Source: Perca fluviatilis (lineage: Eukaryota; Chordata; Actinopteri; Perciformes; Percidae). Taken from it: 64,000 bases of DNA. This document shows, piece by piece, positions 1 to 13,074 of this stretch. The stretch spans positions 22,948,937 to 23,012,936 of the forward strand of contig NC_053118.1 of NCBI RefSeq assembly GCF_010015445.1, read 5' to 3'. Within the stretch, counting starts at the first letter, position 1. Each line of letters opens with the position of its first letter. Made by a program: the position numbers and the translations under genes. Under the pieces are notes generated by a model that was given only the letters and a program-made list of their open reading frames with translations, did not search any database and had not been told where the DNA came from.

Positions 1-173
1 AAGAGGAGAACAAATTTGATAGTGTTGATGAGTGGCAGCAGAGGGCAAAAAAGAGCTCCTGTCCAAACCACAGTCTGACCATAAACAAGTCCAAGTACGT
101 TGGCGGGAACCACAAACTCCTGTCGACCCACCCACTGAGCCAGCTTGCTGGACCAGTTGTCCACTACCATCCT

Positions 174-268
<95 letters not shown>

Positions 269-2341
269 TGCTAAATATCTCATTGTCAACATTTTTTGTT
301 TACCAAAATATTAATGTACTGTATTCATTTGCCCAATTTCCATCTTATTTAATATAAACAAATTCACACAGTGATTTGTACCTGCGTGGAAACTCCACCA
401 GGACGAGCACAACAATGTTGATGAGGAGGTCAAACAGTGTCAACTTGTACATCTCCTGTCCAACACGTGTTTCCCAGCACTACATGATGAGACAAACACA
501 AAAACATCAACCTGTCTTACAATATTTTTAATTATTTTTCAGAATTGTATTGTATTTGTTGTCTCAATCCCTTTCTACTTTTTTTTCTGACAGCTTGGAG
601 ACTCCTTCAATCATGTTTGTGAAGAAGAGGTATCCTTAAAAATAAGAAGAATTACCGGGTAGACGTTATAGTTGTATTGGCACAGTGTACAATCTTTAAC
701 AGTTGTTTCCCCCGCGCAGGTGATCTGACTCCACAGGGTGAAGAGGAGAACACCCAGACTCACCAGACGAAGGAACACTGCCCTATAAAGGAAGAAAAAA
801 AGACAAATCATTAGCAAAACAATTGTGAGACTGATTTTTTGTTTCTTATGTTTAAGGATTAATCACAAATGAGAGGTTATTCTGTTTAAATTAATTTTAT
901 AGAGCAACTAAACACCAGGTTGTAAATCAGTGTTTACAGTATACACACTCTGGAGTACGCTTCTATATCCCTGCACTGCATTTCAGAGTACACTACACTA
1001 CATTTATCTGACAGCTATAGCTGCTAGTTATTTTTAAAGGTAAATTCATAAAATACAATACAAAACGTGTAGCCTCTCGTCACAGGTTTCAGATGTCTAT
1101 GAGTCATTAGCAGCTTCACTAAAAGGTGTTTTCCCTCTAAACCTTTCGGATAGTTTCATTTAAATAATTGTTTGAGGGCCAAAGACGTATTTTGAATGAT
1201 GGACTTTTACTTTCAATGGAGTACTTTTACATTGTTGTATTTTGATCTTTTGCTGAAGTAAAGGTTTTGAGTACTTCGTCCACCACTGAGTTCAGATGAC
1301 ACACATTTCTTTTTGTAGCAAGTTTTGTAAAATCAAAAAAAAGAATTCTGTTTATAATTCATCTTTTTAATCATTTGATCATTTTCAAAAACAAATGAAC
1401 TAAATGCAAATGCTCTGACATAATCACTCTCTTACAGATACACCAGTGCAAACCTTAATAGTGCCACTATGACAGTAGTGCTGGGGGCGTATCGCTCTAT
1501 CAGGGCGATCTGGTCACACAGCAGCGGCACCAGGAAGTTTCCGGCGGTGATGACAATGGAAGGTAGATACTCAAAAATCAAACCCAGGATCCCTTGCTCC
1601 CCACTGTTTTTCTGTTTGTCAGATATGGGGAAAAAAAGGTCACCAAAGACTTTCAGACCCTGGACATTAACATCATCACTCTCCTTTTACATAATTTACC
1701 TGACTGAAGTCTGTGGCCACGAATATGCCATAGAAGGCTGCTATAATAAGCCCAAATGAAACAAAACCCATAGAAACACGCAGAGCATATAAAACAATCT
1801 TTTGACACAAAGTCAGAGCAGCGGCCCTTTTCTTTATGCTCTCCTCCTCTAGATCAACCTGACAGAGAAAGAGAAAAGAGATGACAGCATGAAAGCATGC
1901 ATGGAATGATTATGTAAAACTGTGCTGTGCTGCAGAGAGAACATCACGTTTCTCTTTTTCCTAACTGTCCTCCATGCTGCTAAGTGGGACAGATCCCCTC
2001 TGACCTGTAGCCGGTAGTGGATGTTCTTCTGCTTCAGTTTGGTAGCTCGGTCTCCCAGGCAACCGTAGTCCCAGCTGGTGAACACTATCATGCTGTAGTT
2101 GCCCACAGCGCTGCCTCCTGTTACCACGACAACTCGAGCTGCAGTCCCCATGCTGCGCATGAGCAGACCGTCAGGGAAGAGGATACAGATGCAGGTCAAG
2201 ATGATTGAACTTGCGACTCAGGCTTTTAAATGTCATCTGTTTATATCACTTATTGATCTGAACCTTCACTGAGACAGCTGAAAACACACACCCACACACA
2301 CCCACACACACTCCCACACACACACACACACAGACATGCAA

Positions 2342-2414
<73 letters not shown>

Positions 2415-2533
2415 TGGTAATTACACTTGTTCTCAAAGATGGGCACTGAACCAACCTATTTAGTGTTTGACTTAGAATATGAGTAGCATTTTGGCTGTCC
2501 TCTCTCTTTAAACACACACACACACACACATAT

Positions 2534-2606
<73 letters not shown>

Positions 2607-5600
2607 ACACACACACACACACACACGCTGCATCTTGATTAATAGTATTGAACCTGTTCGTTCTGGGACTGACCGTGCTATGATACAAATCAGACAAAAG
2701 GCGAAGTAGAAGACGGCAGTGAAGAGGTAGGCCAGGGGGATGTTGTAGGAGAAGTTGCTGTCCTCCACCGTTGTGTTGTTGTAGTAGCCATAAAACAGGT
2801 ATGAATACTCCATGAAACCCTGAACAAAGAGGAGAGGGTAGTCACTAGGCACGTTGATTAAATGTTCATGGAATGTGGTTTAAGTTTAATTTCATCAGCA
2901 GAGAATATAGTAGGAGTATGTGGAAGCAGAGCTGTACGTGCTACTATTGAGGACACTGAGGTCATGTCCACTATATTTTGGGGGATGTGGAGGATTTTGC
3001 ATCCTTTCACTATGTGTAACTTTCAGTTTTGTTGAAAATTGTGTGTGGAAATAGCCTGCTAGGATAATGATCACTTACTGACATCATCGACTTTTATTTT
3101 GAAACGTAGGCCTCAGCTCCATCATGATCTTTTTTGTCATGTATATGGCCTTTTTAACTTTATAACTATCTTGTTTTTTGTTTGCTTGCTATTTTTTGTA
3201 TGTGGTTGTAAGTAAATGGTCACAGATGCCACATTTTGATTATGTATGTATTATTTATAATACACTTCACATCATATCTTTGTTTTAAAGCAGTAGATTG
3301 ACATTTTGGATTATCCTCTTTTTTGCTTTTTTGTGTTCCGTTAGATGAAAAGATCGATACCACTCTCAACATGAGAGGGGTGTCAATCTTCTCATCTAAC
3401 TCTTGGCAAAAAAAATGAGACCTTAAGTCACTTTGTAAGAATTGAAAGGAAAAAATAGTATAACTGAGAGTATTATCTGAAAAAGCCACATGTGGGACTC
3501 ATGACTTTGGTATTTCGTTCTGGCTACTAAAAAGCCAAAGGTGTAAAGAATCATAATGTCTAATAATAAAAAACAGTTAAATCTGTTTTCGCTTTATGTT
3601 ACGCACATCATCTATGAAGGTCAATGCGATGCTGCAGTTTCTTACCGTTCCCGAGAGTAAGTTAAGGAAGTAATTATAGAACACCACCAAGCCTTGAGGA
3701 TTAGGGTCATATTCCATGCATTCTTTTGGACCTGGAAAACACAGCAAGGGGAAAGCTTCATGATCTTTGCATGCATTCTCATAGATAACAATATTTCTAT
3801 AGGTTTCCCTGCACCTCTCTGAAGATATAGGTCATGTAGTTGTCTTAAACATTTTAAGAGTAACATATAACGTAAGAGAGAAAGAGAAGGAGAGTGAAAG
3901 CTGCAGTGGCGATTAAATGCAGGCCTGTGGCTCACTTGATAGAGGGTCTTAATCCCTACACTGTTATCTAGATAAAACTAGTTTCCTCAGACAGCTTAAA
4001 AAATCAAATGGTTTTATTGAATAAAATGAAAAATTGTCACACATTCTCTTGTGAAAATGACTGAGGGCAAACATGATAAAACTACTTTAAGGTTTAGAGA
4101 GTAGGTAGGAAAGAAGCTTACATTTTTGGCTGTGCATGAGGAAATGTTTCAACATTATATCTTCTATATTTTACACAATCTTACAGATGAACCTCGGGTA
4201 ATTACATTTTCATTTAGATATCGTTTTGTTAATATATCTTCTGCTCATGCACCCGTCACTTCATTTTATTTCCAAGGAAAATACTACGGCTGTCTCTACA
4301 TTTACATCACGAGCGCCTCTGAGCCTCGGTTGCCTGGAAACTGCAATTGCATCAAACTGTGAGATGGCTTCCTGTATATGAAAAACAATTGTGCTCAAGC
4401 TTCAGAATGTCGAATATTAGGGGAAATGAAGAACCATAAAAACCTAATGTACCACTGCCATGTGTTAACCTCAAGTTTGTCTCGCATTGCCAGACCTATC
4501 TCCACAGCACTGTGGAGTAAGTAACCCTTAAGTTAAAGCAAAATGAAATGTTGTGAGCTAACACACTGCAGCCTGAACAAGTCATTACCAGTGCTGTTAA
4601 CAAGGCTGTCCCCGACAGACCTGAAGACAATGCTTGGGATGAGGACGAATCCAGCAATCAGTAAAAAGGAAACAAAATTGAGCACCACCAAGAATCTCAG
4701 GAACAGGAAGTAAGACTGGACGCCACCTCCGAAGTTCCCTGTGCAGGCAAAGGGCCAAGATTTCATTAAAAATGCCAAAAATTGATTCAAACCATGTGTG
4801 AAATTAATTAACACTCAACACTTTTCTTTGAGCGTATTATGCGTGACGTATACAGTATGCGTAATCTGTAGTCTTATAATTAGCGGTTAAAGGTTTACCT
4901 CCAATCTTTTGCAAAGACTTGCTCCACAGGGTGAAAAAGGAGAGCCATCCTCTGGCGTTGTCTTTGAGTTTATGCAGAGATTTGGTCTTTTTCCGTTTCC
5001 AGGACTCCCTGCTGGAAACCACTGGCACCTGCATTTGCTGCACCTGCCTGTAATGGACACATAACACTTAAATGACTCTGGAGTAATGACTGTGTGATAT
5101 AATTATTGGTAACACTTTATTTTATGGTAATGTTCCTCAAAAGAATATTTTGGTTCTAATTATAGGGAAACTAGAGATTTCTAATTAATTAACTCAATTA
5201 ATTGTGGTGCATAACATTTCTGTCACATTAGTATGCTCTGTATTAAACTGTGTACCATTTAAAATATTAAAGTCACCCTTTACTTAAAAATGTGTGTTTC
5301 TTATTGTTATTTGGATATTTGATCTTCACTATGCAGTATAACGTGTGCAACGGGTGTATGAGTTTGAAGGAGCAAAGTTTATCTGTCCTCCCCTTAAATT
5401 TGGGTTCAAGACGTTTACGTATGAGCAGGGTTTTGTGACATCACAACTAGTTTTGGCTACCAATTATGGTCTGATATGCAACTTACAGAAATGTGGAAAC
5501 TTAAAGCCTCTAGCACACATACAGTGCACTAAGAACTGACTTAAATTGGCAATTACTGATTTTTTGCCACTTGGAGGTAGCTGAAACAACTTGTGAACAC

Positions 5601-6227
5601 CAAACTGACATATCGTCACCTTTTAAGTTGATGTACGGGAAATTGTTAGCAAACAGTTTCTTATTTACACAGCCAGCAGAGACATTAGCATTCATTTGGA
5701 ATTATGTTTCTGTCCACCTGGCAAATTTTAAGTCCAATATTTTAGTCTTTTAGCTCTGTCTGTCTGTCGCCAAGTGCTCCACTATGTTCACTAGCTAGTC
5801 ACTTTAAGGCTCTGTAAAAATATTTCTTTGTAGGTTCATCACTACCAGCGACCCCTTTCACATTGTATTCACTTTGTAGTTTGATATATTGTTATTATAA
5901 AAAAATATCTATTATAGTCACTTTAAATTATATTTCAAGGCAGTGTTTTTTAGGTTGTGAAACATGATTGAAGGGGACCTTTAAATAAAAAATGTCTTAA
6001 AAATACTCATCCAAACTTTCAGCAGTAGGTTTTTTCATACCTCACAGCTCTTTTCAGTGCCATGGGCAGAGGAATGCCCCTGAGGTCCCGGGGCTGTGCA
6101 CGGTTGCCCTCCTCATCCTTCTCTGCAGGGGGCGGGTTCCAGTCGAACTGAGGGTAATTCTGATTGGACACTCGAGATGAAACCCGTCGTAATCTTAGTG
6201 AGTGCTGGTCACCGGGGTAACCATTCC
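1..6227 (-). CDS. tmc4: Transmembrane channel-like protein, TMC4 type (partial)
   Basis: Eleven exons read in one frame on the minus strand: 6041-6227, 4899-5047, 4589-4738, 3646-3731, 2674-2819, 2005-2152, 1700-1858, 1454-1611, 656-782, 382-479 and 1-171, the last cut by the window edge. About 526 residues are visible. They hold a charged N-terminal part, several hydrophobic membrane segments (for example [15 protein letters not shown] and [20 protein letters not shown]) and the TMC signature [19 protein letters not shown] in exon 382-479, followed by [11 protein letters not shown]. The TMC family are multi-pass membrane proteins related to anoctamins; TMC1/2 form hair-cell channel subunits, while the role of TMC4 is less settled. 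The TMC4 assignment rests mainly on the adjacent mboat7, as in mammals. The first coding exon (the exon at 6041-6227 begins inside a codon) was not found. The acceptor at 2152 is the least certain boundary. Confidence 0.88.
173..268. repeat. (CA)n microsatellite abutting a tmc4 splice acceptor
   Basis: About 47 CA units. On the minus strand this is (TG)n running directly into CAG and the exon at 1-171, so it occupies the place of the polypyrimidine tract. Confidence 0.97.
2284..2625. repeat. Two large (CA)n arrays in one tmc4 intron
   Basis: An imperfect then pure CA array at 2284-2411 and a second at 2511-2625, separated by about 100 bases of unique sequence. Both lie in the intron between exons 2674-2819 and 2005-2152. 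Confidence 0.96.
3340..3400. repeat. Near-perfect inverted repeat (hairpin)
   Basis: Two 29-base arms (3340-3368 and 3372-3400) separated by three bases, with about four mismatches. The arm sequence (TTAGATGA.AAGAT.GA) looks like part of a repeat common in fish genomes. It lies in a tmc4 intron. Confidence 0.8.
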
Positions 6228-9200
6228 CTGTGAGTGGTTGAGCGAAGGAGAGAAAAACAGCAGAGAAAAATGATCAAAGCAATAATGCGTCAACACAAAT
6301 CAGTCAGATTAAAAGATGATTCCATACAAGCAGTGGCATTATTTCGATATTCAGTCGATACAGATATTGTGTTTAAAATGAACAAATGTGTAAAAGCAAA
6401 TGTGATCAGATGTAAGAAAACACACACCTTCAGTATAGTCATGCACCTCTCTAGAGCCTTGTCTCCATGGTTCACTAGCCATTTCTCTGATGCAGTTTAA
6501 CACAACTAATGTTAAAGAATTCCCTCTGTAACCACATCGAATACTTTACTGTACCAGCAGCAAATCCAGGACAAAACAAATGGTGAACCAGCTCGTCATG
6601 AGGAAATGCTGCCTATCCAGGAACCCTTCCTTGTTGTCTTCTCTCACGGACTTTACTCCCTTTGTAAATGAACACACAGGTACTTCCTTGTATGACTTAA
6701 CCCATTATTTCCAAGGAGACAGTTACCATTCATTTAAACTTTGCTCTGCTAGGTAACTCCTGCCATCGCCCTTGACATAGGTACTGGCATTACAACTGGA
6801 GTTAGTCCCCAGGCGCCTGACGATGGCTATCCAGTGCTTCGAATTAGTTAGGTGGGTTAAATGCAGAGGATACATTCCTTGTATGTGTAAATGTACTTAG
6901 CAAATAAAATAAATATTATTATATTAATATATTATTATTAATAACCAGCCAGAAGATGCACACATTAAGAAAATGGGTTAAACTGAAAGTTAACTTGTGT
7001 TATTGAGGAGTTCGAAGAAGTGTCTTTAAATGTATTTCAGGAATAATCTTTGGTAAATTTGAAAAATGGGCATTGATGGGAACAAATGTAATATATCCTA
7101 TTAATGTGTTCAAGTTCACAAGGCACAAAATGTTTGTATACATCAAAGGGGTGCAGTTAGCTTAAAGAAAGCACTGAAACCCTGTTGTTAGGTAACTAAG
7201 CAGGCGTGTTTGCGTCCGTTAATGATTTCCCAGTCTGACAACTGCATTAATGTGTAAATGTATAAAGAACCTTTTCTACAAGCTTGATCTTACTTAATTA
7301 CACAAGGTAATTATGAACTTCATAATGAACAAAAAAGGTTTTAAAGAAAGAAAAGGCAGGAGATTAAGGTCGATGAGGAAATGCTGATATGTATTCCACA
7401 AGTAACACCGTTACAGGGCAGGGAGTGTTACAGTTGGTGCAGTATGGGAAGCTAAAGACAACAGACAAATGGCTAAAAATAGTCTAGTAGAAGTCACAAC
7501 ACCTAATAATAATAATAAAAACAAAGGGTTGAGTTGGCACAGAGAGGATAAAGGACAAAGGCATGGCACAAATACATTTGTAATTTAAATGATCTCAGTT
7601 CCAGGTAACAAGAGAACAAAACAGATTGGGAGATAAGACCTTTCAATTCTGCAGTTATGCTGAAATAAAACAGAGACAGAGCTATCATCACACAGTTTGA
7701 GACAGGAGTGAGTGAAAGAACTCTCAACATGTTTACCAACTGTTCACAGTTTATCGTGGTTAGGGCTGGGCGATAATTCAATATCATTTATCAACTTTAG
7801 GCAGAAACAAATCATGAAGATATGATCATATAACGTTATCATTCTAGACGTAATAAATGTTTTAGACCAAGCCAGAATTAAAAACATTTGTTATTGACAG
7901 TTGGTCACATGTAATACATGACATTGAGACAGTTCATTGCTTTGAACATCAGTTTGATTATTTTATGGTATTGTGCATACAATTTTTTATTTTGTGACAT
8001 ATATATCGATATTGGAAAATATCTTATTTAACAATGAGATAATGATTTCAACCATATCACCCAGCCCGAGCTGTGCTGTTATTTGTGACTTGTGTTGGCA
8101 GCTTATAGTTATGATGTAAAACCTTTTAATAAATGTTTGGTTCCAACCCTGAATGATCCACGATGGCAGTACAGACATTTTGGCAGTGAACGGACTGTTG
8201 CTATCTTACACATGGCACACTCTTCATCACATGCAACACAGCTATAGAGATGTCAGTGCAGATGTTCCTGATATGCTCAGAGTTACAGGCAAAACAGTAA
8301 GGGAAAAAATCCAAACAGAGACATTTTGGATTCACTTGATCAAGGAAGTAAACCAAAGCACAGAAATGTTCAAAAAAAATAAATAAGGAACATTATAATG
8401 CTGACAACCAAAATCTAAAACACTTAAACAAGTCCTAGTGTAATTAGGCAGCAATAAAAATTTATCTGGACCATGGTTTGCTCCTTTAAACCTAAAACAA
8501 CCTAAAATTACGTTGTCATTTTTCTGCATTTGACTAATCCCATTTAAACTCTTTATTGTGGTCAAAAACAGTCAAGGTGCTGATTTAAGACAACAAACTG
8601 CAGCAGGATTATTCTGTTTCTTTGATAATGCTCACACCCAAAAATAATAGCTGAGCCCTAATGATGACACCATCATATTATTTTTTTTCCATCACAATCT
8701 ATCCATTCTGTACTCCAGTAGGAACTTCCTGTAAGAAAATACTGTGTGTTTTGTTGCTTATGCAAACTCAATTTAATCCCATTCAATTGCTTCTCTTATT
8801 TTGTTATAGGTTGTTGGTTGTTTGACTGGCCCTACTGCCTGTTTTTAAAACAGCATCTTGACATTTCATCTTGACCAGTAATACAGTCCACTTAAAACTG
8901 GGAATGGTATGGTAAAATGAAAGCACACATACTGGACAGGCAGACGCTCAGATGAGGGGAATGATATAACTATTTACACACCAGTTGCCACTCACACTAC
9001 AAAAGTAACATTCATTGAGCTCAAATATTCCTCTCCCAGTGTCCACAGTACTTTTATGTACATATATGGAATGTTTTTGACCAGATTTTACTTGTCACAC
9101 TTTTTGTTTGATTTAATGCATTTTGTAATAACTTTAACAACTTTTATATTTGACGATGAGTGTTGGTGAGATTGATCAATGTCTTGAAGTAACTCCTCCT

Positions 9201-9244
9201 CATGTCCCAAAACAGTACCACCCAGTTTTTCTCTGTACCTCCAC
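6228..9244. other. tmc4 5' side and tmc4-mboat7 intergenic region
   Basis: No coding exon could be supported here. It should contain the missing first tmc4 exon and promoter, and the mboat7 3'UTR. Around 6810-6930 a stretch resembles a SINE/LINE tail (GGTTAAATGCAGAGGA followed by an AT-rich end). A TIR element lies at 7763-8067. A TTTATT near 8550 is one possible minus-strand polyadenylation signal for mboat7. Confidence 0.5.
7763..8067. mobile_element. Short non-autonomous DNA transposon-like element
   Basis: About 305 bases bounded by 13-base terminal inverted repeats, GGGCTGGGCGATA on the left and TATCACCCAGCCC on the right, with one mismatch. The interior is AT-rich and has no coding capacity. 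This end sequence is common in teleost MITEs. No clear target-site duplication remains. Confidence 0.7.
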
Positions 9245-12200
9245 TCAGTCTGTTTTTTCTCCAGTTTTCACATTTTCTATCTTCTCTCCCTCTCTTTTCT
9301 CCTCCTTGTGCCCTCTCCTTTCTTCCCTTTCCCCCATCTTCAGAGCCCTGCCGAATATTATACAGCAAACGGCGATGATGTGCATGACAAAGTAGATGGA
9401 CATCCAGTAGTTGATGGTGTCAGAGGCCTTCAGCAGCACGAAGCCCATACACATGTAGTCGTAGGCCCTCATCTTCAGGAACCAGTGAACCCAATCAAAG
9501 ATGTTCTGTCCTAAAGGACCCAGCTTAGCTCGGACAGAGGCCTCCATGGCAGACTCGGCTGCGATGCACAGGGGGATGGTGAGGAAGGAGAGGTAGTAGC
9601 CGACATGTAGCCCATGCCAGTAGGCGCTGATGAACATGGTCCAGCCGGCCCTGAGAGTTACAGGCAAACAGCAGATATGTTGCAGTCACACAGACACCAA
9701 CAGCCAATGTGAGCATTTCTGTCTTCTGTCATTTCATTTATTTCAGGTAAAAAAATTAAGATGCTGGGGCATAATCAAGATAGATTATGTGCAAATTTTT
9801 TTTATTATTTAAATAGTGTAGTAGGACATGAAATAATCACTACATGTCCTCCTCAGTCTTTCAGGGAATAAACATAGCAGAAATCATATCTAATAAAATG
9901 AGATTTAAAGGATAAGTCTGGTGATATTCTGTATTTTTCTTATTAAAAAGACCAAAAACCAACAATGATTCTACTAAGTAAGTATTGTCGGTGTCAACAG
10001 ATTGTTGCATTGGGTGACATGTTCCTCTATTACCATGAACACTGGCCCCGTAGTTTATTTTTAATGCATCCTGTTGCATACATTTTTATTTAGAAATTCA
10101 GAATTCCTAGAAAACATGCTTTAAAATGCTTGCTGTTCTCTAACAGCTGAAATCTTTATGATTTAATCTTATTGCACAGGCCCAATAAAGGCTTTTTAAT
10201 GCCGAAACACACCACTTTCACAACATTTATGACTGAGTTTGGGGATTCATGCCTGTAAAATAAGAGGATACTGCCACACATAAAGCTTTACCTGAGAGCG
10301 TAGGCTTTGAAGGGAGCATTGGGGTAGATGTAGTGATGCAGCCACCACTGCACTGTCATGTTCCAGTAACGCATGCCATGACGGACCTTGACACAGAAGT
10401 CAGTGTTGTAGCAGTCAATGTTCTGGATGGTTTTGAAGTCATATTTCTCTTCAGCTGTGGGATCAGGACTAGCCAAAAGGGAAAAAATAAAAAAACAAAT
10501 TGGCTTAAATTCTAACTTTCAATAAAACAAATATGAACTCCATTACAGACCAAGATGTAAGTGAGCAAAGCAATTATATTTTTACAACATACACAAATAT
10601 TAATGTATCCTCTTTCAATATACTTGCTGGTCCTGTGATAATGTACCTGTAGTTGACGGTGGGTCCTCCTCCAGGTTTGGACAGCGCCTTTTCTGGATAG
10701 CAGCCCAGACCTGCACTGATACAACCAGCCTCAGCTCCACACCACGCTGCATAGAAACGCATCCGAAACACAAAGAACACTGCTATCATGTAGAATAACC
10801 TGGTGATAGAGAGGGAAAAGTACATTATTTATTTCTATCTTACCAAACAACTGCAGAGATATTACTGCAAACCCTAAACCCTAAATTACTCCTTTCAGTT
10901 GCCTTCCTCTGACAAACAGCAGCCAGACTCACACATTGTACAGTCAGTACTCTGTAGTATAGGTTAACTGGTTCCCAGGACAATTTAGGAAATATTCTGG
11001 ATTATTATTAATGATTGATTGAAGGCGACTAAATCATATCCGTTTCCAGCAAAACAGACATAAAAAAATAAAAACATGTTATGTACATCTTTACAAATTA
11101 AATCAATGTCAGACTGACTGACATGTGATGTGCAATCATCTTAGAAAACAATTAGTTTTTAGAAACACCTCATGATATACTGTCACTAGAAGTGAATTAT
11201 TTAACTTTTGTTTTTGTTAAAGAAAGAAAAGAAAATCTCATTACTCAATACTATCGAATCACAATACTTCTCGAATTGCAATAAACGAAAATCGCAATAC
11301 AAATCGAATCGGCACCCATGTATCGTGAAAGAACCGAATCGGGACAAAAGCTTATCGTCCCAGCCCTATTATTGATACACATTCATGAAATTATGCGATG
11401 ATGATTGTATAATAAATCTACAACTCCTATAAGTGAACTATTATTGAAAGACATTATCAGTGCAGTGAGGCATTTTAACAATACCTAAAGAAAAAGTTTT
11501 GATCCAGGAACTCCTCTGTGCGAACATAGGCCAGTGGGAAGACAGAGTTGACAGCCAGAAACAGAGCACCGTAGACAGGAACCAGCTTCAGGCGCTGCAG
11601 GCACGGCACCCAGCCAGGCAGGACCTGCGGTCTTGGCTGCCTCAGCCAGTCAACGTACGTTTGGAAGCGAAAGAACGGACCTTTACGGAGATGGACGGAG
11701 GAGATTAAGGAATAAAGGTGGTGTTGAGGAGACAGTGATAGACAATAATGATAATGCAAAACACACGGAAACAGCGGACGACAGTGTGGTTCAGAAGAAA
11801 AGAGGGTGGTGTTGGAAAGGAAAGGGGAGTGACAAAACAAAAAGAGAGTAGAGCTATATTAAAACCAGAAGTCATTCTAAATAATACTGAAAATGATATG
11901 GACTCACACAATATTGGACAAGTAGCGGAGAGTGAGACAAAGAGAGACAACTGTTAAAATTCATGCGAAAGCAACAATCATCAACAAGAAACACACATGA
12001 ATATAAACAGCTCGCACACAAAATGTGCGAAAAAAAAACAGTTAAACTTCAGTAACGACACAACTTACTCCTACCAAGATTCGGAGAATTGCCAGTTTCT
12101 CAGACTTACCGGTCATTATACCGGCGTAACAGTAGCTATAGGACAAAATATCGTAGAGGGAGGGCTCCTGAGACAAACCACCAATGACAGGAGACTTGGC

Positions 12201-12987
12201 AAAAGAGCTCACGTCCTTTTTCTTCTCCGTGTGGAAGCTGTGCACCTCGTTTGCTAGACTCACCATCTGAGTTTGAAACAGAAAGGTACATCAAAAGTCA
12301 ACAAAGATGCACAAATTGTTAAGACACCGTGTGTTGCTTCAATAGATCTGACAAGGTTTAGTACCTTGAGAGTGAGAAGTAGCTGGATGGCGTTGGCAAA
12401 CGGTGTCGGTGGTGGCAGACCGAACCAAGTGACCAGACGAAAGAAGAGGAGGTAGAGAAAGGTCCAGGTGAGACTCAATGCTGGGGCATGCCTGGTAGAC
12501 AGAGACACGTGTTATGAGTGAGTTTACCATTGTTATGTCTGCACAGTATACGGTCCAGTTCATGTAGACTGTGCTGTCCCCTGTGCACTTATTGACTTGT
12601 CTTGTGTGCCATGTGTATCAGCATTTGCTGTACACTACAGCTGAAACGAGTAGTCGATTAATTAGAAATGTTCATTTATTTAATAAATGTTACTATTTGT
12701 TTTCGCACAAAAAATACAAGTATTAAGATATGATTATGTACACAAAGACATCCATGTGTAAACAAACACTTTTACCTACATATACTCAGATATACATGAA
12801 TTTAAAGTAAACAAAAGCTTATGCAAGACTTATCCTAAAATCCCAAAGCAAGATGAACAGATTTATGTTCAGTTTTATCATCTTGGGCTCTGAGAAATTT
12901 TATAGGACATTTTTTCAGAGACTACTATGTAGACATATTCATTTCTGCAGATTAATCAATAAGAAATAGTTGTAAGTTACAGGCCAA

Positions 12988-13074
<87 letters not shown>

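Noticed and set aside
2266..2697. Long Cys-Val or Thr-His reading frames across the CA/TG arrays (also near 145, 12939, 18347, 26866 and 53290)
   Set aside because: They are translations of dinucleotide repeats with no start context or similarity.
6560..6680. Candidate first exon of tmc4 on the minus strand (ATGACGAGCTGG with a GTACAG donor)
   Set aside because: The encoded peptide is hydrophobic and unlike a TMC N-terminus, and nothing else supports it.
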